From an uncultured Pelagibacteraceae bacterium (lineage in GTDB: Bacteria > Pseudomonadota > Alphaproteobacteria > Pelagibacterales > Pelagibacteraceae), in contig CACKXF010000003.1 of NCBI GenBank assembly GCA_902604065.1, positions 1 to 63,207 of the forward strand: 63,207 nt of DNA. The letters run 5' to 3'. This document shows, piece after piece, positions 45,117 through 53,929 of this stretch. How positions within the stretch are numbered: position 1 is the first letter of the stretch; every line of letters starts with the position of its first letter. The position numbers and the translations under genes are program-made. The notes beneath the pieces were generated by a model. The model had not been told where the DNA came from. It saw nothing but the letters and a program-made list of their open reading frames with translations, and ran no database searches.

Positions 45117-45193
45117 GGCGAGGTAGCTCAGTTGGTTAGAGCACAGGACTCATAAGCCTGGGGTCGGCGGTTCGAATCCGCCCCTCGCTACCA
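45117..45193 (+). tRNA. tRNA-Met (anticodon CAT), elongator type
   Basis: The gene folds as a complete tRNA with encoded CCA (45191-45193). The acceptor stem is 7 bp with one G-U pair at the end, the D-loop AGCTCAGTTGG is standard, the T-loop GGTTCGAATCC is standard, and the anticodon loop is CTCATAA. The anticodon stem carries an A-G mismatch at the loop-closing pair. Similarity to elongator tRNA-Met (GAGCACA, GGGGTC, GTTCGAATCC) favours methionine over lysidine-modified tRNA-Ile2, which also has CAT. The next gene begins 14 nt after CCA. Confidence 0.92.
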
Positions 45194-45207
45194 TCTATTA
45201 ATGTGAT

Positions 45208-46077
45208 ATGAAACTAACTGTTATAATTATCTCTTATAAAAGCGATCATTTGTTGGAAAATATAATTACTAAATTTCCAAAAAATTATGAGATATTAATT
45301 ATTGAAAATTCATTACAAAAAAAAACAAAAATAGAAATAGAGAAAAAATTTAAAAATACAAAAGTTATTATACCAGAAAAAAATTTAGGTTATGCAACTG
45401 CGTTTAATTTAGCCTTTAAAAAAAGTAAGCATAAATTTGTTATTACACTTACTCCCGATGTTTTGATAAATGATAGTCTAATTTCTAATATTGAAAAGGT
45501 AATAAAAAATATGAAAAACTTTTCATTATTAGCTCCCGAGTACAAAAACAAAAAAATTTATCAAAATTATTCTCCAATAAAAAGATTAAATCAAAAAAAA
45601 TTAAAAATAAAAAATTTTAGCATAATAGAAGTTAAAGATATTGATTGGTGTTTTTGTATTCTTAATAAATCAAAATTTAAAAATAAAAGAATATTAGATG
45701 AAAACTATTTCCTTTATTTTGAGACTATGGATTTATGCAGAAAACTTTATAACGAAAAAAAAAAGATGTATGTAGTTTCAAATTTAAAATTTGCTCATTT
45801 AGGAACTAGTTCTTCAAATAAAAAATTTAATGTTGAAATACAAATTAATAGAAATTGGCATTTTAGTTGGTCAAAATTTTATTTTTACAGAAAAAATTAT
45901 AATTATTTTTTTGCTTTAAAGAAAATTATTCCCAATATAATCCAAAGTATTAAAGGAATATTGATATCAGTACTACTTTTAAGATTTACTCACATAAAAC
46001 TTCATTTATCTAGTCTCAAAGGAATTATTAGCAGTATTTTTTTTATGAAATCTTATTTTCGACCTAATATTAATTAA
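45208..46077 (+). CDS. Family 2 glycosyltransferase (copy A)
   Basis: This 289-residue GT2 enzyme has the N-terminal LTVIIISYKSDHLLENI, a KNLGYATAFNLAF motif, a variant DxD-like region (LTPDVLIN) and DWCFCILNKSKF. It resembles the gene at 48871-49716 throughout, including a basic C-terminal tail ending RPNIN. It likely adds a sugar to a surface glycan. It sits 14 nt after the tRNA-Met CCA end, so it may depend on the tRNA promoter. Confidence 0.87.
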   Translation: MKLTVIIISYKSDHLLENIITKFPKNYEILIIENSLQKKTKIEIEKKFKNTKVIIPEKNLGYATAFNLAFKKSKHKFVITLTPDVLINDSLISNIEKVIKNMKNFSLLAPEYKNKKIYQNYSPIKRLNQKKLKIKNFSIIEVKDIDWCFCILNKSKFKNKRILDENYFLYFETMDLCRKLYNEKKKMYVVSNLKFAHLGTSSSNKKFNVEIQINRNWHFSWSKFYFYRKNYNYFFALKKIIPNIIQSIKGILISVLLLRFTHIKLHLSSLKGIISSIFFMKSYFRPNIN

Positions 46078-46089
46078 AGTTAATAAATT

Positions 46090-46905
46090 ATGAAAAACTT
46101 AAAAATGTTTTGTTTAACACTTGAACCATCACACATTAACTTTATTAAAAGTTTAGGATATTTACCAGTAGTTTTAGGTGATAAAAAAGCCAACTCTAAT
46201 TGCCTTAGTGATAAAACAGGTAAAAATATCAGCAATAAAAATAAAAATTATGGAGAATACACGTTTCATTATTGGTTATGGAAAAATTACTTAGATAAAA
46301 TAGAGGATAATGAATGGCTTGGATTTTGCCAATATAGAAAATTTTGGTCTTTAAATCATTATGACAATAAGGAGATTAATATTGGCAATTTAAGTGATAA
46401 GGTTTTAAAAAAAATTCCCCAAAAATATCAAAATTATGAAGTAATACTTGGCAATCCTTTTTTTATAAATCAAAGAAAAATTATGAAATTTTTAAAAAAA
46501 GGCCTACCAATGATAATTAAAAAACCTAAATATTTATATTCCAAAGAGTCTAGAAATATTAAATTTCATTTTGATTTAATGCATGGAAGAAATAATTTAT
46601 CTGAAGCAATCAAACTATTAGACAATAATAATAGGGAAGATTTTAAAGAATTTGTTAATAAAGAAGTTTCTTTTAATCCGCACAACATGTTTATTTGCAG
46701 ATCTAAAAAGATACTAATTAATTACTACAAAGATATTTTTGCTTGGCTCAACTCCTGCGAGAATTTATTTGGGTTTCATAATCTAAAAGGTTATGGCATG
46801 ACAAGAATTTACGGATTTTTAGCAGAAAGATTCATGTCCTATTGGTTTAAAAAGAATACTAATTACGTTGAATTACCTATAATTTTTCATGATATAAATA
46901 AATAA
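46090..46905 (+). CDS. DUF4422-type glycosyltransferase
   Basis: The 271-residue protein has the DUF4422 signature EYTFHYWLWKNYLDKIEDN followed by EWLGFCQYRKFW, as well as SFNPHNMFIC. This family is found in capsule and LPS loci and is thought to be glycosyltransferase-like. It is 12 nt behind copy A of the GT2 gene. Its stop abuts the convergent rmlA stop. Confidence 0.82.
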   Translation: MKNLKMFCLTLEPSHINFIKSLGYLPVVLGDKKANSNCLSDKTGKNISNKNKNYGEYTFHYWLWKNYLDKIEDNEWLGFCQYRKFWSLNHYDNKEINIGNLSDKVLKKIPQKYQNYEVILGNPFFINQRKIMKFLKKGLPMIIKKPKYLYSKESRNIKFHFDLMHGRNNLSEAIKLLDNNNREDFKEFVNKEVSFNPHNMFICRSKKILINYYKDIFAWLNSCENLFGFHNLKGYGMTRIYGFLAERFMSYWFKKNTNYVELPIIFHDINK

Positions 46906-47775
46906 TTAACTAATCAAAAGCTTTAAATATTTTGAGTACTCACAATTACCATAAAATTTAATATTTTCGTAAATTTGTTTTTTATCTATCCATTTTTTTT
47001 TAAGTGAAACCTCTTCTAAACACGCAATTTTAAATCCTTGTCTTTTCTCAATAGTTGAAACAAAAGAAGTAGCATCATAATAATCTTCTATTGACCCAGC
47101 ATCGAGCCATGCCCCACCTCTTCCGAGAAATTCTGCTTTAAGTTTATTTTTAAGTCTATATTTATTTAATAGATCTATAATTTCCAGCTCTTTTCTTTTT
47201 GATGGCTTAAGCTGTTTACTTAGTTTTACTACATTATTATCAAAAAAATATAATCCAGTTACTGCTAGATTAGATTTTGTTTTTTGAGGCTTCTCAATTA
47301 GTTTAATAATTTTATTGTTATTGTTTACTGTAGCTATACCATAAGATTTTGGATTTTTAACAGGATGTAAAAAAACTTTTGCACCATTGTTTAAAGTTAT
47401 AGATTTTTGTAATGTTTTGGTCAAACTTTGGGCGTAAAAAAAATTGTCCCCAAGTATCAATGCAACACTTTGATTATTAATAAATTTTTCACCAATTATA
47501 AAAGCTTCTGGAAGACCTCCAGGTTTGATTTGTTCTTTGTATAAGATCCTTATTCCTAAGTTTTCACCATTTTTTAAAATCTTTTTAAATTGACTTATTT
47601 GACCTTTGTTAACAATTATTAATATTTCTTTAATACCAGCTAACATCATTATAGAAAGAGGATAGAATATCATTGGTTTATCATAAATTGGTAAAAGCTG
47701 TTTATTAACTGATTTAGTTATTGGGCTCATCCTTGTTCCCAAACCACCTGCTAAAATAATTCCTTTTTTTATCAT
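46906..47775 (-). CDS. rmlA: Glucose-1-phosphate thymidylyltransferase
   Basis: The 289-residue enzyme begins KGIILAGGLGTRMSPITKSVNKQ with the nucleotide-binding signature, has ALILGDNFFY and EKPQKTKSNLAVTGLYFFD, and the C-terminal GRGGAWLDAGSIEDYYDA. It converts glucose-1-phosphate and dTTP to dTDP-glucose. It overlaps rmlB by 4 nt (ATGA), in the usual order rmlB-rmlA on this strand. Confidence 0.95.
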   Translation of the reverse strand: MIKKGIILAGGLGTRMSPITKSVNKQLLPIYDKPMIFYPLSIMMLAGIKEILIIVNKGQISQFKKILKNGENLGIRILYKEQIKPGGLPEAFIIGEKFINNQSVALILGDNFFYAQSLTKTLQKSITLNNGAKVFLHPVKNPKSYGIATVNNNNKIIKLIEKPQKTKSNLAVTGLYFFDNNVVKLSKQLKPSKRKELEIIDLLNKYRLKNKLKAEFLGRGGAWLDAGSIEDYYDATSFVSTIEKRQGFKIACLEEVSLKKKWIDKKQIYENIKFYGNCEYSKYLKLLIS

Positions 47776-48794
47776 ATTTTTAATCCAATTCTTTTATTAT
47801 ATAATCTATTTGAGATCGAGTTAATAAATTTACTATTATCAATATACCAATTTACAGTCTTTAATAAACCTTGATCTAATTTAGTTTTTGACTTCCAATT
47901 AATTTCTTTACGAATTTTTTTACTATTCAATGCATACCGAAAATCATGACCCGGTCTATCTTTTACAAATTTAATTTTTACTTTTTTTCCAATTTTATAA
48001 CCTTTTTTCTCGAAAATATTTAAAATGTTTTTAACCATATATATGTTTTTAACATTAGTATTAGAGCCTACGTTATAACTTTCACCAGTTTTACCTTTTT
48101 TATAAATTTTGTATAAAGCTTCACAATGATCATTAACATATATCCATTCCCTCGAGTTTTGACCTTTTGCATAAACCGGTAAGGGTTTATTAGATATAAT
48201 ATTTGAAATTATTTTCGGAATTAGTTTTTCTGGAAATTGGTATGGACCATAATTATTACAGCAGTTTGATATAATTGCAGGCAAATTATAAGTTCTTACA
48301 TAAGATTTAATTAAATGATCTGCACTTGCTTTTGATGCAGAATATGGAGAGCTGGGATTATAAGGAAATTTTTCACTTGATTTCTTTGTCTTTATATCAC
48401 CATAAACTTCATCAGTAGAAATATGTATTAATTTAATTTTTTTATTTTTTTTATTAATGTCTCTAATTACTTCTAGAATATTAAAAACCCCAAGAATATT
48501 TGAAAAAATAAAAGGATGAGGTGAGTCTATAGATCTATCAACATGAGTTTCTGCTGCTAGATTAAATATACACTCAGGTTTATATTTTTTTATCGTTTTT
48601 TTAAGTTTAACTTTATTATTGATATCAAATTTGAGAAATTTGTATTTTTTTTTGGGAAGTTTATTTTTATTATAACTATTAGAGGAATACGTTAATTTAT
48701 CAATATTGATAACAAAATATTTTTTTTTAATTAAATAATTAACTAAATTACTACCTATAAAGCCAGATCCACCAGTAACTATTATTTTTTTCAT
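47772..48794 (-). CDS. rmlB: dTDP-glucose 4,6-dehydratase
   Basis: A 340-residue extended SDR. Features are TGGSGFIGSNLVNYL, HISTDEVYGD (Thr, Asp and Glu of the active site), YSASKASADHL (Tyr and Lys) and NCCNNYGPYQFPEKLIP. It makes dTDP-4-keto-6-deoxyglucose from the RmlA product, the substrate of RmlC at 35.5 kb. Divergent from the second GT2 gene by 76 nt. Confidence 0.96.
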   Translation of the reverse strand: MKKIIVTGGSGFIGSNLVNYLIKKKYFVINIDKLTYSSNSYNKNKLPKKKYKFLKFDINNKVKLKKTIKKYKPECIFNLAAETHVDRSIDSPHPFIFSNILGVFNILEVIRDINKKNKKIKLIHISTDEVYGDIKTKKSSEKFPYNPSSPYSASKASADHLIKSYVRTYNLPAIISNCCNNYGPYQFPEKLIPKIISNIISNKPLPVYAKGQNSREWIYVNDHCEALYKIYKKGKTGESYNVGSNTNVKNIYMVKNILNIFEKKGYKIGKKVKIKFVKDRPGHDFRYALNSKKIRKEINWKSKTKLDQGLLKTVNWYIDNSKFINSISNRLYNKRIGLKI

Positions 48795-48870
48795 AATTGT
48801 ATAAAGAATATTTAGTTTAATTGTGTTAAAATAAAGAATTATTATACAAAATCAATTAATAACACATAAA

Positions 48871-49716
48871 ATGATTAATAAAGATATTACAGCAGTCATT
48901 ACGTCATTTAGGAGTGAAAATAAGATATTAAACTGTATAAAATCTTTAGGTCAGGACATAAAGATTATAGTTGTAGAAAACTCAAATGATAAAAAATTAA
49001 AAGATAAATTAGAAAATGAATATTCTAATCTAAGATGTATTTTATCAGATAAAAACTTAGGTTATGCCAAAGGTAATAATTTAGGTTTATCTATGGTCAA
49101 AACAAAATATGCTTTAATTATAAATCCAGATGCCGAAGTTCAGAAAGAGGCATTAGATAATTTTTTTTCGACTGTCAAAGTAAATCCCAATTTTGCGATA
49201 ATTGGTCCCTATATTCAAGAAACAAAAAATAACATTTCATCAAAAGAAGTAAAGAAGGGTTTATACCCTGTAAAAAATGTTAAAGGTTTTGCAATGTTTT
49301 TAAATTTAAAACAATTTGAAGAACTAGGTTTTTTTGATGAAAATTTTTTTATTTACTTTGAAGAAATTGATTTATGTAAAAGACTAATTAAAAATGATAA
49401 AAAAATTTTTTTAGATACAAATATTAAAATTAATCATTCAGGCGGTACATCGCATGAAGAATCAATAAATTACGAAATGGAAAAGTCGAGAAATTGGCAT
49501 TGGATGTGGTCTACATTTTATTTTAATAAAAAACATTATGGATATATCATTGCATTAATAAAGATTTTGCCAAAATTTTTGTCTGCTATATTAAAAACAA
49601 TTTTTTATAAAATTGTTTCAAATAACCAAAAAAAAGATATTTACTATTGTAGATTTGAAGGGATATTAAATTCAATTTTGATGAGAAAATCATGGTATAG
49701 ACCGAAAATTAATTAA
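48871..49716 (+). CDS. Family 2 glycosyltransferase (copy B)
   Basis: This 281-residue GT2 enzyme has DITAVITSFRSENKI, DKNLGYAKGNNLG and a clear INPDAEV segment for metal binding, then FFDENFFIYFEEIDLC and a C-terminal LMRKSWYRPKIN. The conserved DxD-like and ED motifs are intact, unlike in copy A (TPDV). The two copies flank the DUF4422 and rmlAB genes, as if the block had been inserted or rearranged between them. Confidence 0.9.
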   Translation: MINKDITAVITSFRSENKILNCIKSLGQDIKIIVVENSNDKKLKDKLENEYSNLRCILSDKNLGYAKGNNLGLSMVKTKYALIINPDAEVQKEALDNFFSTVKVNPNFAIIGPYIQETKNNISSKEVKKGLYPVKNVKGFAMFLNLKQFEELGFFDENFFIYFEEIDLCKRLIKNDKKIFLDTNIKINHSGGTSHEESINYEMEKSRNWHWMWSTFYFNKKHYGYIIALIKILPKFLSAILKTIFYKIVSNNQKKDIYYCRFEGILNSILMRKSWYRPKIN

Positions 49717-49754
49717 AGTTGATTTATACTAATTAAAATTATAAATACTTTGCA

Positions 49755-50771
49755 GTGAGTAATAATCAATATAAAATTCTTGTTACAGGCGTTGCTGGTT
49801 TCCTAGGGTCACATTTATCTGAACAGCTGACCAAATTAGGTCATAAAGTAATTGGAATTGATAATATGATTGGTGGTTATAAAGATAACATTCCAAAAGA
49901 AATTGAATTTCATAACATTGACTGTTGTGATTTTAAAAAAATCCAAAACATAATGAAAGGAGTTCAAATAGTTTATCACTGTGCTGCAACAGCACATGAG
50001 GGGTTATCAGTCTTTTCTCCTTACGAGATTACAAAAAATAATTACTTAGCGTCAGTTTCTATTTTTTCAGCTGCTGTAAATGAGAAAGTTAAAAGAATAA
50101 TATTTTGTTCATCTATGGCAAGATATGGTTCACAAGAATACCCATTTACTGAGTCAATGAAACCACAACCCGTAGATCCATATGCCATATCAAAAGTAGC
50201 AGCAGAACAAGTTCTTATTAATTTATGTGAATTGAATAAAATTGAGTGGGTAATAGCAGTTCCTCACAATATAATTGGACCAAGACAAAAATATGATGAT
50301 CCATTTAGAAATGTTGTTTCGATTATGATTAATAGAATGTTACAAGGTAAAGCTCCAATAATTTATGGCGACGGAAAACAAACAAGATGTTTCTCATACA
50401 TTGATGACTGTTTATCTTGTCTGATACCAATGTTAGATGAAAAAAAACTTAATAAACAAATTATTAACATCGGACCCGATGAAGAATTTGTTACAATAAA
50501 TAAGGTAGCTGAACTTTGTTCAAATGTAACAGGTATAAACTTACCTCCGATTTATAAGAAAGATAGACCTCAAGAAGTTAAACATGCAACTTGTTCAGCA
50601 GATAAAGCCCGTCAATTATTAAATTATAAAACTAAAGTCACGCTTAAAGAGGGTATTCAAAAAACATTTGAATATATTAAGAAAAGAGGTGTAAAACCAT
50701 TTGAGTACCATATCAATATAGAGATAAATAATGATTTAACTCCTGAAACATGGACAAAAAAAGAGATTTAG
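49755..50771 (+). CDS. NAD-dependent nucleotide-sugar epimerase/dehydratase
   Basis: A 338-residue extended SDR starting with GTG. It has TGVAGFLGSHLSEQL, FCSSMARYGS and PYAISKVAAEQ, with the Ser/Tyr/Lys triad, and MPHNIIGPRQKYDD-type downstream features. Likely a UDP-glucose 4-epimerase or related family member. It is the last gene of the glycan block. It meets the convergent apt gene with a 4-nt overlap. Confidence 0.87.
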   Translation: MSNNQYKILVTGVAGFLGSHLSEQLTKLGHKVIGIDNMIGGYKDNIPKEIEFHNIDCCDFKKIQNIMKGVQIVYHCAATAHEGLSVFSPYEITKNNYLASVSIFSAAVNEKVKRIIFCSSMARYGSQEYPFTESMKPQPVDPYAISKVAAEQVLINLCELNKIEWVIAVPHNIIGPRQKYDDPFRNVVSIMINRMLQGKAPIIYGDGKQTRCFSYIDDCLSCLIPMLDEKKLNKQIINIGPDEEFVTINKVAELCSNVTGINLPPIYKKDRPQEVKHATCSADKARQLLNYKTKVTLKEGIQKTFEYIKKRGVKPFEYHINIEINNDLTPETWTKKEI

Positions 50772-51307
50772 TGACCAGGAAATTCCATTAAACTTTCTGT
50801 AAAATAAGATTTTTTTTTAAGCAAGTCATTTCCAGGTAAGTCAAACAAATTTATAACAAAAATAAAACCAGCTACAGAACCTCCAGATATTTCGATGAGT
50901 TTTGCTGCAGCTTCGGCTGTTCCTCCCGTTGCTATTAAATCATCTATAATTAAAATTTTCTCTCTTTCATTTATCGAGTCTTTATGAATCTCAATGGTGG
51001 CCTCTCCGTACTCTAATTTAAAATCTACTGAGTGTCTCTCGGCAGGCAATTTATTTTTTTTTCTTAAAAGAATAAGAGGTTTGTTAAGCAAATAGGAGAC
51101 AGCAGAAGCAAAAATAAAACCCCTCGACTCAATAGCTGAAATTTTATCAAATTTTATTTTTTTTGAAATTTTAATAATTTGATCAACCGTGTATTTAAAT
51201 GCCTCAGGATTTTTTATTAAAGTTGTTATATCTCTAAATAATATTCCTTTTTTTGGATAATCAGGGATAGATCTTATATATTTTTTTAAATCCATATTTA
51301 GCTTCAA
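50768..51307 (-). CDS. apt: Adenine phosphoribosyltransferase
   Basis: The 179-residue protein begins with the short N-terminal region DLKKYIRSIPDYPKKGILFRDIT, specific to Apt. The PRPP-binding motif reads ILIIDDLIATGGTAEA. It converts adenine and PRPP to AMP. It is divergent from mtnP with a 31-nt gap. Since MtnP releases adenine from methylthioadenosine, the two enzymes form a salvage route. Confidence 0.95.
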   Translation of the reverse strand: MKLNMDLKKYIRSIPDYPKKGILFRDITTLIKNPEAFKYTVDQIIKISKKIKFDKISAIESRGFIFASAVSYLLNKPLILLRKKNKLPAERHSVDFKLEYGEATIEIHKDSINEREKILIIDDLIATGGTAEAAAKLIEISGGSVAGFIFVINLFDLPGNDLLKKKSYFTESLMEFPGH

Positions 51308-51338
51308 TATCTAACAAAAAAAGGCTAAACATTAAATA

Positions 51339-52211
51339 ATGAAAAAAAGAATTCTTGGGATAATTGGTGGAAGTGGCCTTTATCAAGTAGAAGGCTTAGA
51401 AAATATTAAATGGAGGAAAGTAAGCACTTCCTGGGGCGAACCCTCTGATAGGATTTTATCAGCAACTTTAAATAAAAAAGAAGTTTATTTTATACCGAGG
51501 CATAAAAGAGGTCATAGAATAAATCCATCAAACATAAATTTTAGAGCAAACATTGAAGCGCTTAAAAAAATGGGAGTTACTGACATCGTTTCTGTTTCAG
51601 CTGTGGGATCTCTACAAGAACATTTAACCCCTGGCTCTTTTGTAGTTATCGATCAGTTCATTGACCGAACATTTGCTAGAATTAAAACTTTTTTTGACAA
51701 AGAAATAGTGGCTCATGTTTCAATGGCTAAACCTACTAGCCCTGCTTTAATGAAATGTTGTGAGTCTGCCTTGGTTAAGTGTCAAATACCTCATCAGGTT
51801 GGAGGAACATATCTTGTCATGGAGGGTCCTCAATTTTCTAGCTTAGCTGAGTCAAAAATGTATAGATCATGGAAAGCTGATGTAATTGGAATGACAAATA
51901 TGCCAGAAGCAAAATTAGCAAGAGAAGCTGAAATCAGATATTGCACTGTTGCAATGGTAACAGATTTTGATTGCTGGCATCCAGATCATGACGCGGTGGA
52001 TGTTCCTACTGTTATAAAAACTCTTCAGCAAAATGCTTCTAATGCACAGAATATGATTATTGAAATTATCAAAACTTTTGAGTCTTTCAACACAAAAGGA
52101 GATCCCGCTAATAATTGCCTAGACACTGCGATAATTACACCGCCAAAATATCAAACTAAAAGTACAGTAAAAAAATTAAAACATATCGCAGGTAGAGTAT
52201 TAAAAAAATGA
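51339..52211 (+). CDS. mtnP: S-methyl-5'-thioadenosine phosphorylase
   Basis: This 290-residue enzyme of the PNP/MTAP family begins ILGIIGGSGLYQVEGL, has the phosphate-binding RHKRGHRI segment, the substrate region YLVMEGPQFSSLAES and the specific MTNMPEAKLAREAE with a TDFDCW end. It splits methylthioadenosine (from spermidine synthesis) into adenine and methylthioribose-1-phosphate. The stop overlaps the mtnA start by 4 nt. Confidence 0.95.
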   Translation: MKKRILGIIGGSGLYQVEGLENIKWRKVSTSWGEPSDRILSATLNKKEVYFIPRHKRGHRINPSNINFRANIEALKKMGVTDIVSVSAVGSLQEHLTPGSFVVIDQFIDRTFARIKTFFDKEIVAHVSMAKPTSPALMKCCESALVKCQIPHQVGGTYLVMEGPQFSSLAESKMYRSWKADVIGMTNMPEAKLAREAEIRYCTVAMVTDFDCWHPDHDAVDVPTVIKTLQQNASNAQNMIIEIIKTFESFNTKGDPANNCLDTAIITPPKYQTKSTVKKLKHIAGRVLKK

Positions 52212-53281
52212 AAATTGAAGGTAAGAGTTACCGTACAATTTGGTTTGAAAATAATGAAGTAAAAATTATTGATCAAACTAAACTTCCTCATAACTTTATA
52301 ATAAAGAATTTACGAACTGTTAAAGATGCAATTCAAGCTATTAAAACAATGGAGGTAAGAGGCGCGCCTCTAATTGGTGCTACAGCAGCTTATGGATTAG
52401 TTTTATCTATAATTGAAAAAAATGATTTATCTTTCTTAAAAAAATCAAGTGAGGATTTAATATCTTCTCGACCTACCGCAATAAATTTGAAATGGGCTGT
52501 TGATAGAATGATAAAAAAATTATCAGGAGTTAATGATAAAGATATTTTAAAAATAGCTTTAGCTGAAGCAATTTCCATCGTTGAAGAAGATGTAGTTTTT
52601 TGCAAAAATATTGGTTTAAATGGACTTAAAATTATAGAAGAAATATCAAATAAAAAAGATAAAGAAACAGTAAATATTTTAACCCATTGTAATGCAGGAT
52701 GGTTAGCTACAATAGATTGGGGGACAGCAACTTCTCCAATTTATCATGCTCATCAAAAAGGAATTAAAGTTCATGTTTGGGTCGATGAAACAAGACCTAG
52801 AAATCAAGGAGCAAACTTAACTTCTTATGAATTAAATGAAGAAGGAATACCAAATACAGTTATAACTGATAATGCCGGTGGAATATTAATGCAAAGAGGA
52901 AAGGTTGACATGTGTATAGTAGGAACAGATCGAACTTTATCAAATGGCGATGTATGTAATAAAATTGGAACTTATTTAAAAGCGTTAGCCGCTAAAGATA
53001 ATAATGTTCCGTTTTATGTTGCTTTACCTAGCTCAACTATTGATTGGAATATTAGAGATCACAAACAAATTCCTATAGAAGAAAGACACACAGAAGAGTT
53101 ATCTCACGTAGAAGGAATTGACAAAGACAATCAGATTAGAAGAGTTAGGATCTATCCAAAAAAAAGCAAATCATTAAACTTAGCTTTTGATGTTACCCCT
53201 GCTAAATATGTTTCAGGTTTAATAACTGAGAAAGGGATCTGTGAGGCCTCTGAAAAAGGTTTGAAAGGACTGTTCAAGTGA
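52208..53281 (+). CDS. mtnA: Methylthioribose-1-phosphate isomerase
   Basis: The 357-residue enzyme belongs to the eIF2B-related MtnA family. It has MEVRGAPLIGATAAYG, the catalytic cysteine in LTHCNAGWLATIDWG, the aspartate in VGTDRTLSNGDVCNKIGTY and VWVDETRPRNQGA. It isomerises methylthioribose-1-phosphate to methylthioribulose-1-phosphate. It is followed by a class II aldolase-like enzyme with a 4-nt overlap (GTGA). Confidence 0.96.
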   Translation: MKIEGKSYRTIWFENNEVKIIDQTKLPHNFIIKNLRTVKDAIQAIKTMEVRGAPLIGATAAYGLVLSIIEKNDLSFLKKSSEDLISSRPTAINLKWAVDRMIKKLSGVNDKDILKIALAEAISIVEEDVVFCKNIGLNGLKIIEEISNKKDKETVNILTHCNAGWLATIDWGTATSPIYHAHQKGIKVHVWVDETRPRNQGANLTSYELNEEGIPNTVITDNAGGILMQRGKVDMCIVGTDRTLSNGDVCNKIGTYLKALAAKDNNVPFYVALPSSTIDWNIRDHKQIPIEERHTEELSHVEGIDKDNQIRRVRIYPKKSKSLNLAFDVTPAKYVSGLITEKGICEASEKGLKGLFK

Positions 53282-53922
53282 AGAAGTTTAAGTCTGAAGT
53301 AATAAAGTATTCAAAAAAATTAAATACAACTAATCTATCAGCCTTAAGATCTGGAAATATCTCTATTAGAACAAGAGAAAAGGGAGTAGATGGATTTTAT
53401 ATAACTCCTACAGGAAGAAAGTATTCATCACTAAAAGTTCAGGACATAGTCTTTGTTTCATTAAAAGGAGTATTTGATAAAAAAAAAAGAAAACCATCAT
53501 CAGAATGGAGGTTTCATCAGGATATATATGTGAATAAAAAAGAAGCAAAAGCAATTGTTCATGCGCATTCAACTTGTGCTACAGCAGTGTCTACACATCA
53601 AAAAAATATTCCTGCTTTTCACTATATGGTTGCAGTAGCAGGAGGGGAAGACATTAAATGCACTAAATACGCAACTTTTGGAACCAAACTTCTTTCTAAT
53701 AATATTATCAAAGCTCTTAAAAAGAGATCAGCTTGTCTAATTGCAAACCATGGCCAAGTAACATTTGGAGAAAATTTGGACCAAGCTTTTGAGTTAGCCC
53801 AAGAGATCGAAAATATTTGCCATCAATACATTAATGCCATAAGAATCGGAATGCCTAAGATTCTTTCAAAAAAAGAAATGAAAATAGTTTTAAGTAAATT
53901 TAAAAATTATAAAAAAGGATAG
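53278..53922 (+). CDS. Class II aldolase/adducin-family protein (MtnB-like or shunt aldolase)
   Basis: A 214-residue zinc-dependent aldolase-family protein, starting with GTG overlapping mtnA. The zinc-binding HAHSTCATAVS motif, a downstream LIANHGQVTFGENLDQA and the acidic SEWRFHQDIY segment are clear. It either dehydrates methylthioribulose-1-phosphate (MtnB) or cleaves it to dihydroxyacetone phosphate and methylthioacetaldehyde (DHAP shunt). The absence of MtnC, MtnD or MtnX-like genes next to it favours the latter slightly. The SpeD-SpeE fusion follows 7 nt later. Confidence 0.82.
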   Translation: MKKFKSEVIKYSKKLNTTNLSALRSGNISIRTREKGVDGFYITPTGRKYSSLKVQDIVFVSLKGVFDKKKRKPSSEWRFHQDIYVNKKEAKAIVHAHSTCATAVSTHQKNIPAFHYMVAVAGGEDIKCTKYATFGTKLLSNNIIKALKKRSACLIANHGQVTFGENLDQAFELAQEIENICHQYINAIRIGMPKILSKKEMKIVLSKFKNYKKG

Positions 53923-53929
53923 TTTTTTT

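Noticed and set aside
45117-45193. tRNA-Ile2 (lysidine at CAT)
   Set aside because: Body elements resemble elongator tRNA-Met more than Ile2; however, the anticodon alone cannot settle it.
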